Source of the DNA: Patiria miniata
Lineage: Eukaryota; Echinodermata; Asteroidea; Valvatida; Asterinidae
DNA length: 64,000 bases
Assembly (NCBI RefSeq): GCF_015706575.1
Contig: NW_024037074.1
Span: 22,743,334 to 22,807,333, forward strand
Direction: 5' to 3'
Both the position numbers and the translations under genes were made by a program. The notes under the pieces are model-generated. The model saw nothing but the letters and a program-made list of their open reading frames with translations, was not told the origin of the DNA and searched no databases. Of this stretch, positions 44,716-56,780 are shown piece by piece. Position 1 is the stretch's first letter, and the number at the start of each line of letters is the position of its first letter.

Positions 44716-44900
44716 CTAGGGCTCTACACTGCCGACTTTGTGCGCTTGTTGTTGGGGGACGGGGGGCTGGATATCCTTGGCATTTTTCGCTGCCAGCTCC
44801 ATAGCTCGAGCTATTTCCCTAGCTTTATCAAACTTGAAAGTAGATTCAGACAACAGTCTACGTTGAATCCGATCATCATTGATACCCCACATGATGTCTT
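44716..44900 (-). pseudogene. Gypsy gag fragment
   Basis: The minus strand reads GINDDRIQRRLLSE, then FDKAREIARAMELAAKNAKD, a pattern I associate with gag of invertebrate gypsy elements. It is joined at its upstream side to the tail of another LINE (44811-45212), sharing the PKDIMWG junction. Upstream gag is missing. It belongs with the pol remnant at 40222-42502. Confidence 0.65.
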
Positions 44901-45212
44901 TGGGGATTTGCCATGTTCCATTCGGCTTACATGGCCGAGCCATCTCGAGCGTCGCTGTGTGAGTAGGGCGAACATGCTTGAGGTGCCTGCTTGTTTTAAG
45001 ACATCCTTGATTGTGACGTGGTCCTGCCATTTAATGCCCGGTATTCCCCTCAGGAAGCGCATGTGGAAGGCATCCAGACGGCTCTCCTGGCGTGTGTATG
45101 GTGCCCATGACTCGCTACCATACAGTAGAATACTGAGCACAAAGGCCTGGTACACCTTCATTTTTGTGTCGGTGGTCAGAAGGGTGTTTCGGCCGGTTGC
45201 CGAAACAGCCAA
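44860..45212 (-). pseudogene. LINE ORF2 C-terminal tail
   Basis: The minus strand encodes KMKVYQAFVLSILLYGSESW, then RRSRWLGHVSRM, the characteristic tail of a LINE reverse-transcriptase protein. A shift near 44910 changes frame and the sequence then runs into the gypsy gag fragment. No catalytic motifs lie upstream within the window, because unrelated repeats follow at 45220. Confidence 0.75.
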
Positions 45213-45219
45213 TTATCAA

Positions 45220-46330
45220 AAGGGCTAGTTGGCGAGGGGGCGAGTAGACGAGTCGAATGGGTGCGAGTTGGCTGGGTGAGTTTGTAAGCGTCGTGTTGTT
45301 AACTTATAGTAATGAGCGAGTTGGCCAAGGGGTGAGTTGGCACCGAATAATTGCGTACAATATTCGCATGTACCCAATGACACTCAAACAAAATAATTAA
45401 GTCACCAACACCTCGGTCCCGACGACAAGTCGGTCCCAGGCAATCTATGAGACTTGATGGGGGAAAAATGCTCTAGCAAGGCACAATTAGGGGCGAAAAA
45501 ACAAATTGCCCCACGTTAGAGGCCGTGTCACGTTAGGGACATATACAATTCAAAAGACCTTAAAATTATTTGACTTTGTTTACGTACATGAATTTCTTTT
45601 ACATAAGAACCGAGTTGACCTGAGACCGAGTTGACATGTGACCGAGTTGACCTGGGACCGAGTTGACCTACGACTAAGACCGAGTTGACTCGGACCGAGT
45701 TGGTTTGGGACCGAGTTGACCTGCACCGTTGGATTGTGAGAAATTAGAGTCTGATACTAAAACATTGGTTATATTGCGCATGTCGTGATTGAGAAAAAAC
45801 TCCGAGACATATTACTTGTGGAAACGAGAGATCAGGAAAAATAGACCAGGTTTCATAGCAATCCAAATTCATATGACAATATTGCTTCACCCAGATTAAA
45901 CCATGCCTGCGACATCATGCTGGTTACTAAGAGGGTAAATCGGGGGCCATGGGGAGCTGGAAGATATTAATAATTCTCCCTAACGTTTTGATCGGAATAT
46001 TTAAGATATATCGCCACCCCACCCCCACCCCCATTGTGCTTCAAATACTCGCTCATGATGTGTTCCCAAATGGTAGTCTTGGCCCAAGACGTCAGTGATC
46101 GAAACGATAGTTGCAATGTTCTGTAGCGCCTTGCATAATGGGTTTTTTTTTACTTTCTCTTTTACTATCGTCTTGGTCCTTTCGTAGCAACTAGGGCGTG
46201 GCCATGCATTTCATGTAAAATAGAACCGTCTGTATAAATTCGAACAAAACGGCAGTTCCTATTTGCCGCAGTAGTCGCAATATACTGAGTGTTTTTAATG
46301 AGCTGTCCAACCATATGAAATGGCCTTTTT
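45220..46330. repeat. Minisatellites built on GAGTTG; otherwise no gene
   Basis: Units like ACCGAGTTGACCTGNG repeat about six times at 45607-45725, with looser GAGTTGG words at 45260-45345. The rest (45730-46330) shows no gene or repeat that I can name. Confidence 0.6.
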
Positions 46331-46334
46331 AAGG

Positions 46335-46372
46335 ATAAATAAAGTATTTTGAATTGAATTGAATTGAACCCC
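46335..46372. repeat. AATAAA plus (TTGAA)n retroposon tail
   Basis: ATAAATAAAGTATTTTGAATTGAATTGAATTG is a typical LINE/SINE 3' end with a short tandem tail. No body could be assigned. Confidence 0.45.
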
Positions 46373-46379
46373 AGCATAA

Positions 46380-46920
46380 TTAGCGACGTTGTTTACAGCC
46401 GTCGGGCGAGCCATTGAATTAATTCTCGATCTCTGATTGGCTCCCTAGGAAAGCGATGATGCTGGATCAACGCACATATATAGCCCGAATGTGTACAACC
46501 GTTGGGCTAGCCATTGAACAGTTTCTCGATCGCTGAAGTAAAAAAATAGTTAAACCGCTGATACGAAATGGCCTAGACGTTAGTGCGAGTAGGCGCGCTG
46601 GTCTGATTGTTGTGCCATTAGAGGGCGTACTGCGCACCGGATCCACTATGCGATCACTAGCGTCTTGGGCCAAGACTACCCAAATGGCAGTATACGCAAA
46701 CACGATCATAATGCAAAAACAGAAATAATACAAACAATGCATCGTGGTGCAATAATGTTCAACGTACACCCAAACTCTATAATACCCTGCACCCGCAACT
46801 CTATACCTACTCCCAATCCCTGCTTCAAATAAACTATATTCATGAGTCGGCCGTATGTAATTGAAAGCGAATTAAAATGTTAATTTTTGGACTTTGCGAA
46901 TAGAAATGAAAGCAAAGAAG
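46380..46920. other. No recognisable gene
   Basis: An imperfect duplication of a GCCATTGAAT...TCTCGATC...TGA stretch occurs at about 46410-46440 and 46510-46540. Otherwise featureless. Confidence 0.4.
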
Positions 46921-46924
46921 TATA

Positions 46925-47097
46925 CAGTCGAACACCTTTATAACAAGTTCCTCGGGACTTTACAAATTACCTTTTTTATAACAGGTACCTTATATTATCA
47001 GTAAGCAATGAAAAACAAAGACTTGGGACCTAAAATTGTACTTGTTATTATAAGCAGATGTTGTATTAACAGCGCTGTTCTTATCAGGGTTCGACTG
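46925..47097. mobile_element. 173-bp pogo/Tigger-like MITE
   Basis: The left end CAGTCGAACACC and right end GGGTTCGACTG are inverted, with TA flanks (46923-46924, 47098-47099). CAGTCGAACCC-type ends are characteristic of pogo/Tigger elements. There is no coding capacity. Confidence 0.75.
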
Positions 47098-47502
47098 TAT
47101 TGAAATAAACATTAATAACAGTCTGATCTATTGAATAATAGAAACAGAAATGTGATTAAACGTAACCCATGATGTAAACAACCTAAAAAAAAAGAAAGTG
47201 AGCCTTGGAACGCGTAAATAGTCTGGCACTATCCCACAGTTTACAACATACATCAGAAAACACGATACAAATGGTTTCCTCGTTAAAAAGATATATATTA
47301 CCTACGTCCGAGGAATGTTATGATGTATATATGTATATGTCATAAGCATTCAACCATTATGGATAAAAAGTTATACCCTAATTGCGTTTTCAATTATCAT
47401 AATATAAAATGTTCTGAAGTTTGAACCACTAACGAAAAAGTCAGGTTACATCATGTGACCATACCGTAGTTGATTGATGATACCTGTATTCTTTGTTCAT
47501 AG

Positions 47503-47569
47503 AGTATCGCCAAGAAGAGTACGAACGGATCGGACGATCTCATCCCAAAACTTGAAGCAGTTTTGCAAG
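47503..47569 (+). other. Candidate 67-nt exon with splice sites
   Basis: CTTTGTTCATAG precedes and GTGAGC follows at 47570. The segment reads open as SIAKKSTNGSDD then LIPKLEAVLQ, phase 1 at the end. It aligns with 33755-33839 and with the dead copy at 12483. The same phase in both candidates would allow alternative use in one plus-strand gene. No other exon of such a gene was identified. Confidence 0.4.
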
Positions 47570-47574
47570 GTGAG

Positions 47575-47910
47575 CAGTTTCGACACATCCTATATATCAA
47601 TGTTTATGTCAATTTAAGAATCTTCATCAAATAGACTTCATCTTTGATTCAACACCAATAACTCCAAATGAGACAAATTTCCCAAAATGTGGAATGTTAA
47701 ATTTGCAAACTACACTGCACACGAATGAGAACTGCAACCGCTCAGTCTCATGTTTGACACTGCAGTTATTTAATTTATTTCTTGCTAGGTTTATATTTTA
47801 AGGAGCATTTAATAATACCTCTATCGTCGCTTGAGGGCTCAAGTCCAGATAAAATCGTGCTGCATTGTGGGACGGTCGACATCGCAACGAGACCCAAGAC
47901 GGCAGTTTAC
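47575..47910. other. No recognisable gene
   Basis: Intron-like AT-rich sequence following the exon candidate, with no repeat landmark found. Confidence 0.35.
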
Positions 47911-47929
47911 CGCCCCAGACCCCGTTCAG

Positions 47930-48620
47930 AGTTGTAACGAGTACTTATGTAAAGTCGAGTCATTAGGTCAAGAAGGTCGAGTCGAGTAGAGTAGAGTCAC
48001 AGTGTGTAGTCGACTCGAGTCAAATATTTATCTCCAGTCAGTTCGAGTCACAAATATTTGAACACTTAATAACGAATAAAGGTAAGAGAGAATGTCATGT
48101 GTACCACTAACAGGTAACAAGAAATGAAACGTTGTTCTTATGGACTATCTGGTTTGGCTTCGGGTCTGTATATTTTAGCTTTTCGCTGATTGCATTATAC
48201 AAAACTGTTTCTGATTATTTAAAAGTGCGCGTATATATATACATTTTTTTTTATTTTAAAAGGAGCGCATAATTTAGCCAGTATTCAAATACAAGATCTT
48301 ATTAAGAAATCGCCCAAAGAAAATGATGGATTCTCGAAATTAAAAATGCGTTGAAAGTGCGGTTCCGGTATAGTATTTTGTGCGTTCCAGAACCATGAAG
48401 GTGGAAGACTGAAGCGTTGTTGTTTGTACATGACAAGCGGCCGCTGTAGGCCAACCGTATAGCAAATTGACGTCAACATAAATTTGCACCGTAAGTCATT
48501 ACAAATATTTTCCGCAAAGTTTTGTTCATTATATTTGGGAGGTGAGTCTTATTGGCCTTCGCTCGAGTCGAGTCGACTCTTCTGATGAGGGACTCGAGTC
48601 GAGTCATTTGCTCTGACTCC
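47930..48620. mobile_element. Element with CGAGTC-rich ends
   Basis: Arrays of GACTCGAGTC and GTCGAGTC words occupy 47950-48055 and 48560-48615, bracketing about 500 bp of AT-rich DNA. They pair as loose inverted repeats. This looks like another non-autonomous element with subterminal motif arrays. Ends and flanking duplication were not resolved. Confidence 0.4.
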
Positions 48621-48629
48621 CATTATGCA

Positions 48630-49500
48630 GACGTCAAACCGCGAAATTTGAGTATCACTTTACATTTATTTTTGGCAATGGTTTTCACATTTGAAGCAGC
48701 AGAATGCTTTTCACATAGGCACACCACAAAACTGAAGTTGCCCATTGCACGGGAACGGCCGTACAATTCCGTTGTTGAGCCGTTTCGTTTTCATGTTCAT
48801 TTTTTTTGGGGGGGGTGTAATACGATGGCTTTTGGAAGAAAATTACATCAAATTACAATCACCCCTAAAAGTATGCCCGAAGCCCATCTCCATTTTGAAA
48901 AATAAATGATGCCTATACACTCCATTGCAAAAAAGAGCAACTTTCGGGCCATATTTCATCCAAATTTCACATTCACTCAGAAAATACAATGTCGCAATCC
49001 CGATCACGGCTTCCACCATGTGTTTTTTAAAAACCCTCAAGATAATGGCCCTGCACAAAATGCTGTTTTAAGCGAAACATATTGAAGGCATACAAATCGT
49101 GATTTGACCGCTTGGGTAAATTGGACCTATTTACTGGAATAGGTACATAGGGCGGGTACGGCGGCAAACCCCAACATCTCTCGGAACCAGACCAGGCTCT
49201 TACTCTCTGATATCAGTCGCCGTCTTGAAGATGTCTGTTTAGACTCACAGCGACTGGTGCGCGAGTCTACATTATTGCCTTGACCCAAATTGTCAATGTC
49301 TAATCGTTTATAAAATAATGGCCTCACCTATACTAAAAAAAAGATTTAAAAATATATTATATTGATATATAATAAATGGTGACTAATACGATCAGACCGA
49401 TCGTTAAAGGGTGTTTTAGATGGAATAAAGCCACGCTGCGTGATTACGTCTAGCGATATAAAATACCGTACAATCGAAATACCTGTTTTTCTCGAAAAGT
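48630..49500. other. No recognisable gene
   Basis: There is a G-run after a T-run at 48800-48817. Small frames on either strand show no motif. Confidence 0.35.
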
Positions 49501-49539
49501 CTACATCGACGGGATAAAAAAAAACTACGAAGCTCAATT

Positions 49540-52500
49540 TAAAAACTTGAGGAAAAAGACACTACATGAGCTCAAACAGATTTTAGACGATTACGATGTA
49601 GAATTTGCACCGACGGGTTATAATGGTCGATTTTTGAAAAAAAGGTTTACTTTCGGCGATTCAAAACTATAGGCAACCCCAGGATTATCAAGAGGCGGAG
49701 TTTAGAGCAACGAGGAGATTCAGAAACAACTTTAGAAACTGGGAACCGATTCTTAGACATTTTAACGACGATTTAGTCAAGTTTTTTTTTTCACACAAAG
49801 ATCAAATTGTAAATAAAATCAAGTCGGAATTGAGAGAGCTAAGACGTTTAAAAGTAGAGCTTGTGATAAAAATAAGATACGAAAAAACCAAACCGGATGG
49901 TACAATCGAAACGATTAAAGCTATTCATTTTAGTGATCAGAGTTTCGTTTTAATTCAAAGTCAAATAAAACAGAATTTAGAAGAAGACATCGACAAGCTA
50001 TTTAGAAAGGATGAAAGGTATACGAATCAAGGATCGGGTTTGGTTTTAAAAAAGATAATGTCGTTGTATATCAGCATCAACAGGTTAAATCCCGTGAGGG
50101 GTAGTTCTTACATAGACCTACCCCCGCATCTCAAAAGAACACAGGCGATGATAAACATTAAAAACAAAGACGACGAGTGTTTGACATGGTGTTTGAGTGC
50201 TGCTCTTTGGTTGTATACAGATAGTAAAAATTAAAATAAAAAACGATCCTAAATATAGACTTCGTGAAAACAGACCTAGTATTTACACCAAAGACGACGG
50301 ACTCAAATTTAAAGGCGTAGTCTTTCCAACACAGATCGACCAGATACCAAAGATAGAAAGACAATAATTTAACGATAAACGTATACGATTATGAGGGGGA
50401 AATATATCCATTAGACGTGTCTAAAAACTACAAAGCAGAGTCACGACCGATCAATCTGTTTTTGTTTTCTGAGGGCGACAAGCACCACTACTGCTGGATA
50501 AATAATTTTTTCGAGATTGACTTACAACGTTACAAAGATAAATGTAAGAAATATTTTTGTCGAAGGTGCCTGAGTCATTGTAGAACGCAAGTAAAATTAG
50601 ATAGACATATGACCAAATGTAATTGCATAGACACACATCCGTCAAAGATTGTATTTCCTACCGCTAAGCGAAAATACGTAAATAGTCGACGAAAACGATG
50701 CACCAATATTAGAATTTAAAAACTACAGGTTTAAACAAAAAGCACCATTTGTAGTTTACGCCGACTTTGAATCGATATTCGAAAAAACCCGCACGATAAA
50801 AAAAAAAACAGATAAAAACGTAGTTAAAATGATAACGCGATATTAATTGCCTTTTTGAAAAAAAACCCATAAAATTTAACGAGCGAGCTAAAGAACATCA
50901 CGATAAAACAAACACGTGTTGGATTTGCAAAAAAAAACAATTTATCCCAATTACTCGAGCAACTGTCAGTGCCAGAAACCCAAAGAACCAAAAACAGAAA
51001 AACAAATAAAAGAATATCAGTGCGAAAACAAAAATGGATATACAGAGTCTAAGTGTCTAACGTGTAAAAAGAGAATCAACAAATTTAGAAAGGTGAGAGA
51101 TCACTGTCACGTCACGGGTAGATATTGAGGCACCGCGCACGCCTACTGCAATCTAAAATCGACGCTCACTTGATCATGCAGAGTATTTTAGAGTACGATG
51201 ATGAAAAGGAAATACAAGTTATCGCTAAGAATTCGGAAAAGTATATTTCATTTTTGATCGAAAATATGCGATTTAAAGACTCGTTTAATTTTATGCCGTC
51301 TTCGTTGGAACGATGATCTAAAGCTTGTCCAAGAGTGTCGTTTAAACTACTCAGGGAACATTTTAATCATCAAAACATCGACTCGTTGTTACAAAAAGGA
51401 GTTTATCCGTACGAATACATGGACTCGTTCGACAGATTTCAAGAGACCAGCCTACCCCCCATCGAAAAATTTTACAGCAGCCTAAAGACGAAAATATATC
51501 TTGAGAGGACTACGACAGAGCTAAGCTGACGTGGAAAGAGTTCAACGTCAAAAACTTGGGGGATTATCACGATTTGTGCGTCACTGTGAACACACTATTA
51601 CTCGCTTGCGTATTTGAAAACTTTAGGCAAACGTGAATTACAAACTACGCGTTAGATCCAGCTAATTACTACACAGCACCAGAATTGTCGTGGGACGCCT
51701 TGTTAAAACACTCGGAAGTTAAACTCGAGTTGTTGACCGATGTCGACAAACATATATTTTTTGAGAAAGCGAAACGCGGTGGGATATCGAGCGTGGGCGG
51801 TATGAGGTACCACAAAGCCAACAACAAATACCTTGACACAAACAATCTATACGGTTGGGCTATGAGTCAATAACTGCCGAACAAAGATTTTAAATGGGCA
51901 CCCTCGAAACCGTTTACCGCGGAAAAAAAATAGTTTCTCTCAGGAAAACGTTAAACACTGGTTACTGTTTTCAAGTAGATTTAGAATACCCAGACGATCT
52001 TCACGATCTGCACACCGATTACCCCCTAGCGCCGGAAAATATCGTCATATCCAAAGAATGGAAGTCTGATTATCAAAACGAGTTATTGGATACCGAAACT
52101 AGTAGCAACGTGCAAAAATTAACGTGTACGCTGTATACTAAACAAAAATATGTTTTGCACTACGTCGCGTTGCATTTGTGTCTCAAACTCGGTTTGAAAC
52201 TAAAAAAGGGTGCATCGAGCGCTACAATTTAAGAGAATGCCTTGGATGGCATCTTACATCGATAAAAACACTCAACTCAGAACAAAAGCGACCTCTGATT
52301 TTGAGAAAGACTTTTCAAACTGATGAACATCAGCGTGTTTGTAAGACGATGGAAAACGTCAAAAACCGGATCGACGGTTATCTACTCAGAGACAATAACA
52401 AAGACGATCGATCTAAATACGAAAAAATTATCCAGAAACCGAGCTACAAAACGACGACGTCATTTCCAGAATGCGAGCTGTCGTTTGTGTAGAAGTACAA

Positions 52501-53080
52501 AGCTAAAACCGTGGTAAACAAACCCATCTACTGCGGAGTGAGTATCTTGGATTACTCTAAGACGTTGATGTACGATTTTTATTACAACCATTTGAAAGAC
52601 AAGTATAAAGACAAAATCAGGTTGATGTACATAGATACGGACAGTTTGGTACTCGTAGTGCACACTGACGATGTATACAAAGATATGCGGGAAAACGGGC
52701 AACAATACGACCTTTCGAATTATCCGACGGATCATCCTTTGTACGACCCAACCAATAAGAAAGTGATCGGTTATTTAAAGACGAGTTTAGAGGTAAAATG
52801 ATCAAAGAAGTCGTTTGCATAAGGCCTAAAATGTACTCGATTTTTACCGCTTACATCAACCTGAAAAAAAAGCCAAGGGAGTCACAAAATCGGGCACCTC
52901 TAAAAAATTTAAACATCGACACTACTACGACTGCATGTTTAACAAGAAATCTCATTACGAAACCATGACTCACATAAGATCGGAAAATCATATCCTTTAC
53001 CCCTCCGACGCAGAAAGCCCATTTACTAACACACTTACAGTAAGGGGTCCCCCGGGACCCAAATGTGGATACGTAGTGGA
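49540..53080 (+). pseudogene. polB: Family B DNA polymerase (Polinton-like), broken
   Basis: The plus strand holds pieces of one polymerase in order across all three frames. There is an N-terminal region with INIKNKDDECLTWCL (about 50152), a cysteine cluster (50560-50630), a 3'-5' exonuclease Asp/Glu box YADFES (about 50757), a zinc-binding region with DHCHVTGRY (about 51100), a palm motif DTNNLYGWAM (51835-51864) followed within two codons by a stop, and catalytic YIDTDS (52627-52644). At least eight stops or frameshifts separate them. A functional enzyme would copy the element's DNA from a protein primer. Confidence 0.88.
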
Positions 53081-53219
53081 TACGTAGTCTGCGGTCAAGC
53101 CGTGCACTGTCTACCCGCAAGTGACCTTGTTTGTGCACGTGTATATGGTGGGTCCCCAGGTGGGCAGAAGGGGCGTCAATCGCTTCGGAAAAGTGGGGGG
53201 GACATACCTTGATCAGAAC

Positions 53220-53730
53220 TGATGCGAAGTGCGAAGCCCTTACGGCGTGGGGTTCGGGGCCCGCTTAAGGGCCCCGAAAAAAATTGGATTCTAGATGTTC
53301 TGTGGTGTGATCTGAAGCAATATCTTACCACTTTCCTCCATGCTTTAACTAATATTTTCTTGGCAAAAGATAATTATTTGAACATCGTTTTCGAGGTTGG
53401 AGTCATTGAATCAGCTATCGGTATTCAGAGCTATACGCGTAGGGTTCGGGGACCGCTTAAGGGCCCCGAAAAAAATGATTTTCGATGCTCTGTGGTGTGA
53501 TTTGAGGCAATTTCTTACCACTTTAAGCAATAATTATCTTAGCACAAAAGATAAAAATTTTAACATAATTTTCGAGGTTTTATCAGCTAAAGGCATAAGA
53601 AAAATTGTTGAACATTGTTTTCGAGGTTGGAGTCATTGAATCAGCTACCAGATTTATGAGCTATATGCTCTGTGATGCTATCTGAGGCAATTTCTGACCA
53701 CTTTAACCAATATTTTCTAAGCAAAAGATA
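53220..53730. repeat. Three-copy tandem repeat, about 205-220 bp unit
   Basis: Units begin near 53232, 53440 and 53660. The first two share GTTCGGG, CGCTTAAGGGCCCCGAAAAA and CTGTGGTGTGAT, followed by GCAAT and TTACCACTTT. The third lacks the GC-rich head. GGAGTCATTGAATCAGCTA occurs twice. The repeat lies between the polymerase and integrase remnants and is foreign to the element. Confidence 0.75.
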
Positions 53731-53769
53731 CATTGAAGTACATAATAAGGCCCTGTAAATGAGACACGG

Positions 53770-54004
53770 GTTCAAAAATCTGTGGGGGGGGGGGACATTT
53801 GATATTGTGTCCCCCACCCTTCAAAAAGTGTGGGGGGGGGGGGGCGGGGGACCAGTCCCCCTGTCCCCCCAGGATTGACGCCCATGGCGTCATGTAGATC
53901 AATGATAATTTTTTTAGAAACTCAAAATCTCAGTGGGGGGGGGGGGGGGGCACAAGGTTTCATGGGGGGACGCCCCCCCCCACGCCCCCGGTGGCTACGC
54001 CACC
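53770..54004. mobile_element. G-tract hAT-like insertion(s)
   Basis: G-run material at 53783-53880 is followed by a copy of the element seen at 11895-12078 (CATGTAGATCAATGATAA, then CTCAAAATCTCAGTGGGG), ending GTGGCTACGCCAC. It removes the C-terminus of the integrase remnant. Confidence 0.55.
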
Positions 54005-54009
54005 GCACG

Positions 54010-54600
54010 CCAGGTAATTGCTCGACCCATTGCGCGTTTATATTCTTGGGATTTGACTTTTCTTGAACGTACTGATGACCAAACGGTCTCTCGGCTAGCG
54101 TTCGATAAAATCTTTCTACGATACCCTGCGATCGGTGGTTTCCAGGTTCGCTTACGATAATCTCGACGTTTTTTGAGGTCATGAATTGTTTAAATGTGCC
54201 TTTAAATTCGGTACCAGCGTCTACTCTCAACGTTTTGGGGTAACTCAAAGGCGATCTCGCGTAAATCTTGACGAAAGCATCTCGGATGGAATCCGCCGTT
54301 TTAGAAACCAAAGGTTCTGCTTCGTGGTATCGACTCCCAACGTCGACAACCGTCAAAGCATATTTGTAAGTCTGTGTTTTACGCTATCCAAGGGTAGCTA
54401 TAGCACATCCATTTGGTGAAACTCTCGCGACGTACTCGTAGGCCTGGGTACATAATCGGGACCCGGTAGTTAAATTTGCCAGATTGCTTGTTTTTAAAGC
54501 CAATCTCTGATTACCTTTTAATCGACTTTTTGTTTTATCGTGTAAATGGTCGACGGCGCTTTCACCTTTCCAATAACCGCTTGGGCTATAGTACAGTTTA
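54010..54600 (-). pseudogene. Retroviral-type integrase of the Polinton-like element
   Basis: On the minus strand the DDE core is visible: VVDVGSRY (first Asp), RVDAGTEF (second Asp) and GIVERFYRTL (Glu). The N-terminal part upstream of 54360 has at least one stop near 54390. The C-terminus is replaced by the G-tract insertion at 54004. It would have inserted element DNA into the host genome. Its direction is opposite to the polymerase and capsid genes. Confidence 0.85.
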
Positions 54601-54645
54601 GATAATGTTTTAATATTATTTAATATAAAAGACGTTTATAATAAG

Positions 54646-55066
54646 ATGGCTAGCGTTGCTATGATGATAGGAGGCGCGATCGTCAACGCCTTATCTTTTA
54701 CGGGTTCAAACTTTTTATTTTCAAATTTAAAAGGCGGCGAGGAGCGTAAAGAGACACGATTTAGCGATAGAACAACTCGCAGCCGCCAAAGATCGGTGGC
54801 AACGAGAACGAGCAAAATATCTAGATTTTCTCAACGAACGTATCAGAAAACAAAATGCCTCTAAAGAAACATTTTCCGACGTAGACCGAGCGTTGCGTTA
54901 CTACAACAAAGTGAGTAGAGAATCTACCGAAATACCCGTAGGACTGCAACGCAAACCCAAACTCGAAGGTTTTTACGAGCCTAGTGACCAACAAATAGAA
55001 AGAGAACTCGCGTTTATCGCGGGAGGAACGCTATTGGTGGGCTTCTTGGCTTACAGATGCCTTTGA
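54646..55066 (+). pseudogene. Small membrane-anchored protein of the Polinton-like element
   Basis: An ATG-initiated frame starts MASVAMMIGGAIVNAL, a hydrophobic segment. After a frame change near 54748 it continues as a charged helical region (RQRERAKYLDFLN-like, with one frame open to 55064) and ends with a second hydrophobic stretch, IAGGTLLVGFLAY. Two membrane-type segments flank a coiled middle, about 140 residues in total. Proteins of this form accompany capsid genes in such elements; the specific role is unknown. Confidence 0.65.
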
Positions 55067-55069
55067 ATT

Positions 55070-55700
55070 AATGAGGTGATTTCAGTACTGCGGGGTGTCA
55101 GAGCATGAAGAAGGGAGTTCGATCCCTAACTAAATTAGGATAAGTGCGTTGGAACTTGGATGATCAGGATGAAAAAGATCCAGTAAAGATCAGGCTGAAA
55201 AAAGATCCAGTAAAGATCTCTGACAAAGATCCCCAGGTGCAATAAACAAGGTCTAAGTAGACCGCCCCTACATATTACCACAGGTTCCAGAGGCGCCCAC
55301 CTTCCCTCTCAGCACATGATTTTGCTGGCAAACAGCACAGGAAAGGTGAAATCTCACCGAGAAATCTCGGCTACAAAAATAGGTGACTGCCGTCGAAAAG
55401 TTGGAAGACAAGCAGTGCCTGTCTCGCGCGCTCCCGCACGATGCGGACACATCACCAAGTGTCTCTAAAATATTATTGCACACTCAACAAAATGCTGTTA
55501 CGGAATAATTACACCCGTAAATTAAATGATATGCTCAAAAGAACTTCCACTTACACATAATTATTGTAATTCTTATACAATTGTAAGAAGAAAATGTAGA
55601 AGAAACCCTCTAAAACTATGGACCTACTTGTTTTAAGAGTGAAGGGACATTGAGTTAACAAGTGCCACATTTGCATAGGTCACATGCAAACAACAACATA
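55070..55700. other. Probable insertion, tRNA-like fragment at left
   Basis: GGGAGTTCGATCCCT (55113-55127) looks like a box B in a T arm, but no good box A lies upstream. A 25-bp unit, AAAAGATCCAGTAAAGATC, occurs twice (about 55170-55218). No coding match to a virus-like gene was seen here, so a SINE or other insertion between the small membrane protein and capsid remnants is likely. Confidence 0.35.
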
Positions 55701-56724
55701 GGTCAATCTAAATATAACTCTGTATCCGGGGAGCCGGTATGTGTATGGAGGTTACGTGCCCCCACATTTAAACTCTTTATAACTAAAATGAATGCGTATG
55801 GAAAAAAGCTCGATCCCAGCAGGCTATTAATAATACCCAGATATCAAGGGTGAGAGGAAAGAGGGGGTCATCACCCACAATCCTAGTAGTATATACGCGG
55901 TGCAAACGCTGAGGGTCAAGTTTCCTCAATTGGGCGTAGACGATGTTATCGTACCCGGCACTTGTAAACTAGCTTTCTCTTTAGAACTCGAAAGTGAAAG
56001 CGACGACAACAGAACCATTTAGCCAGAAATTTAGTCAGCGAAATCAGCGTCAGCTTTCATGGTCACGAAATCGTGAGTTATCGTCACGCCGACGTGTATC
56101 ACAACTTTAAAGACAATTGGCTCAACGGATCGGTGAATCGAAACATGGCGTACTCGGGAATAGAAAGCAGATGCTTTCGGTAACAGATGTTGTATTCCCC
56201 TGGACATTGACATACTTACTTCGCATCACCCTTTTTACCCCAGCTGTTTAAAACAACCTCTGACGTACGAGATAAAGTTTAACGATCACGAAAAAGTCGT
56301 CAACAGTACAGATACGTCGGCGATGTATTCTATCTCAGACTTGACTCTCGAAAACGAAGTGATGACCAACCGAGACCTAGCTATCACCGTCAGAAATAAA
56401 CACCGGGGTTTAATGCAATACCTGTTTGATAATATCCACTCGCTAGAAGTTAGATCCGTCAACAAATTGGACACGCTTTGGAACGTCAGCGTCAATCAAC
56501 TCATCAGGAGTCTCAAGGGTATTTTGTTTTTGTATAAAGATCCCGCGGTCAAAAAACCACAGCGATTTTACAATCCAAAAATAACCAAAACATCGCTGAC
56601 CGTAGAAGGTAAACCCAATCAACTCAACAGTCAAGGTATGTTTCAGTATCAACACTGGAACGAAATTAGCAAGTTCTGTGGAGACAGCGATACAGAAAGC
56701 GGGCGCGTATGTACGTATTTTTAA
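55700..56724 (+). pseudogene. Major capsid protein (double jelly-roll), broken
   Basis: The plus strand shows SIYAVQTLRVKFPQLGVDDV near 55880-55945 in one frame. After several stops and shifts (near 56020 and 56185), a 133-codon open stretch at 56323-56724 contains SISDLTLENEVM and a KRPQRFYNP-like region. This order is what I expect of a Polinton-type capsid protein, roughly the full length but in three or more pieces. The protein would form the particle shell. Confidence 0.65.
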
Positions 56725-56780
56725 TCATGGATGCTCGATTGAACTTGGAAGACAAAAATTGTAAATCTCTGTTAAGTTAA

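Noticed and set aside
44692..45228. 178-codon plus-strand frame
   Set aside because: It is antisense to the LINE tail and gypsy gag fragment, both of which have recognisable motifs on the minus strand.
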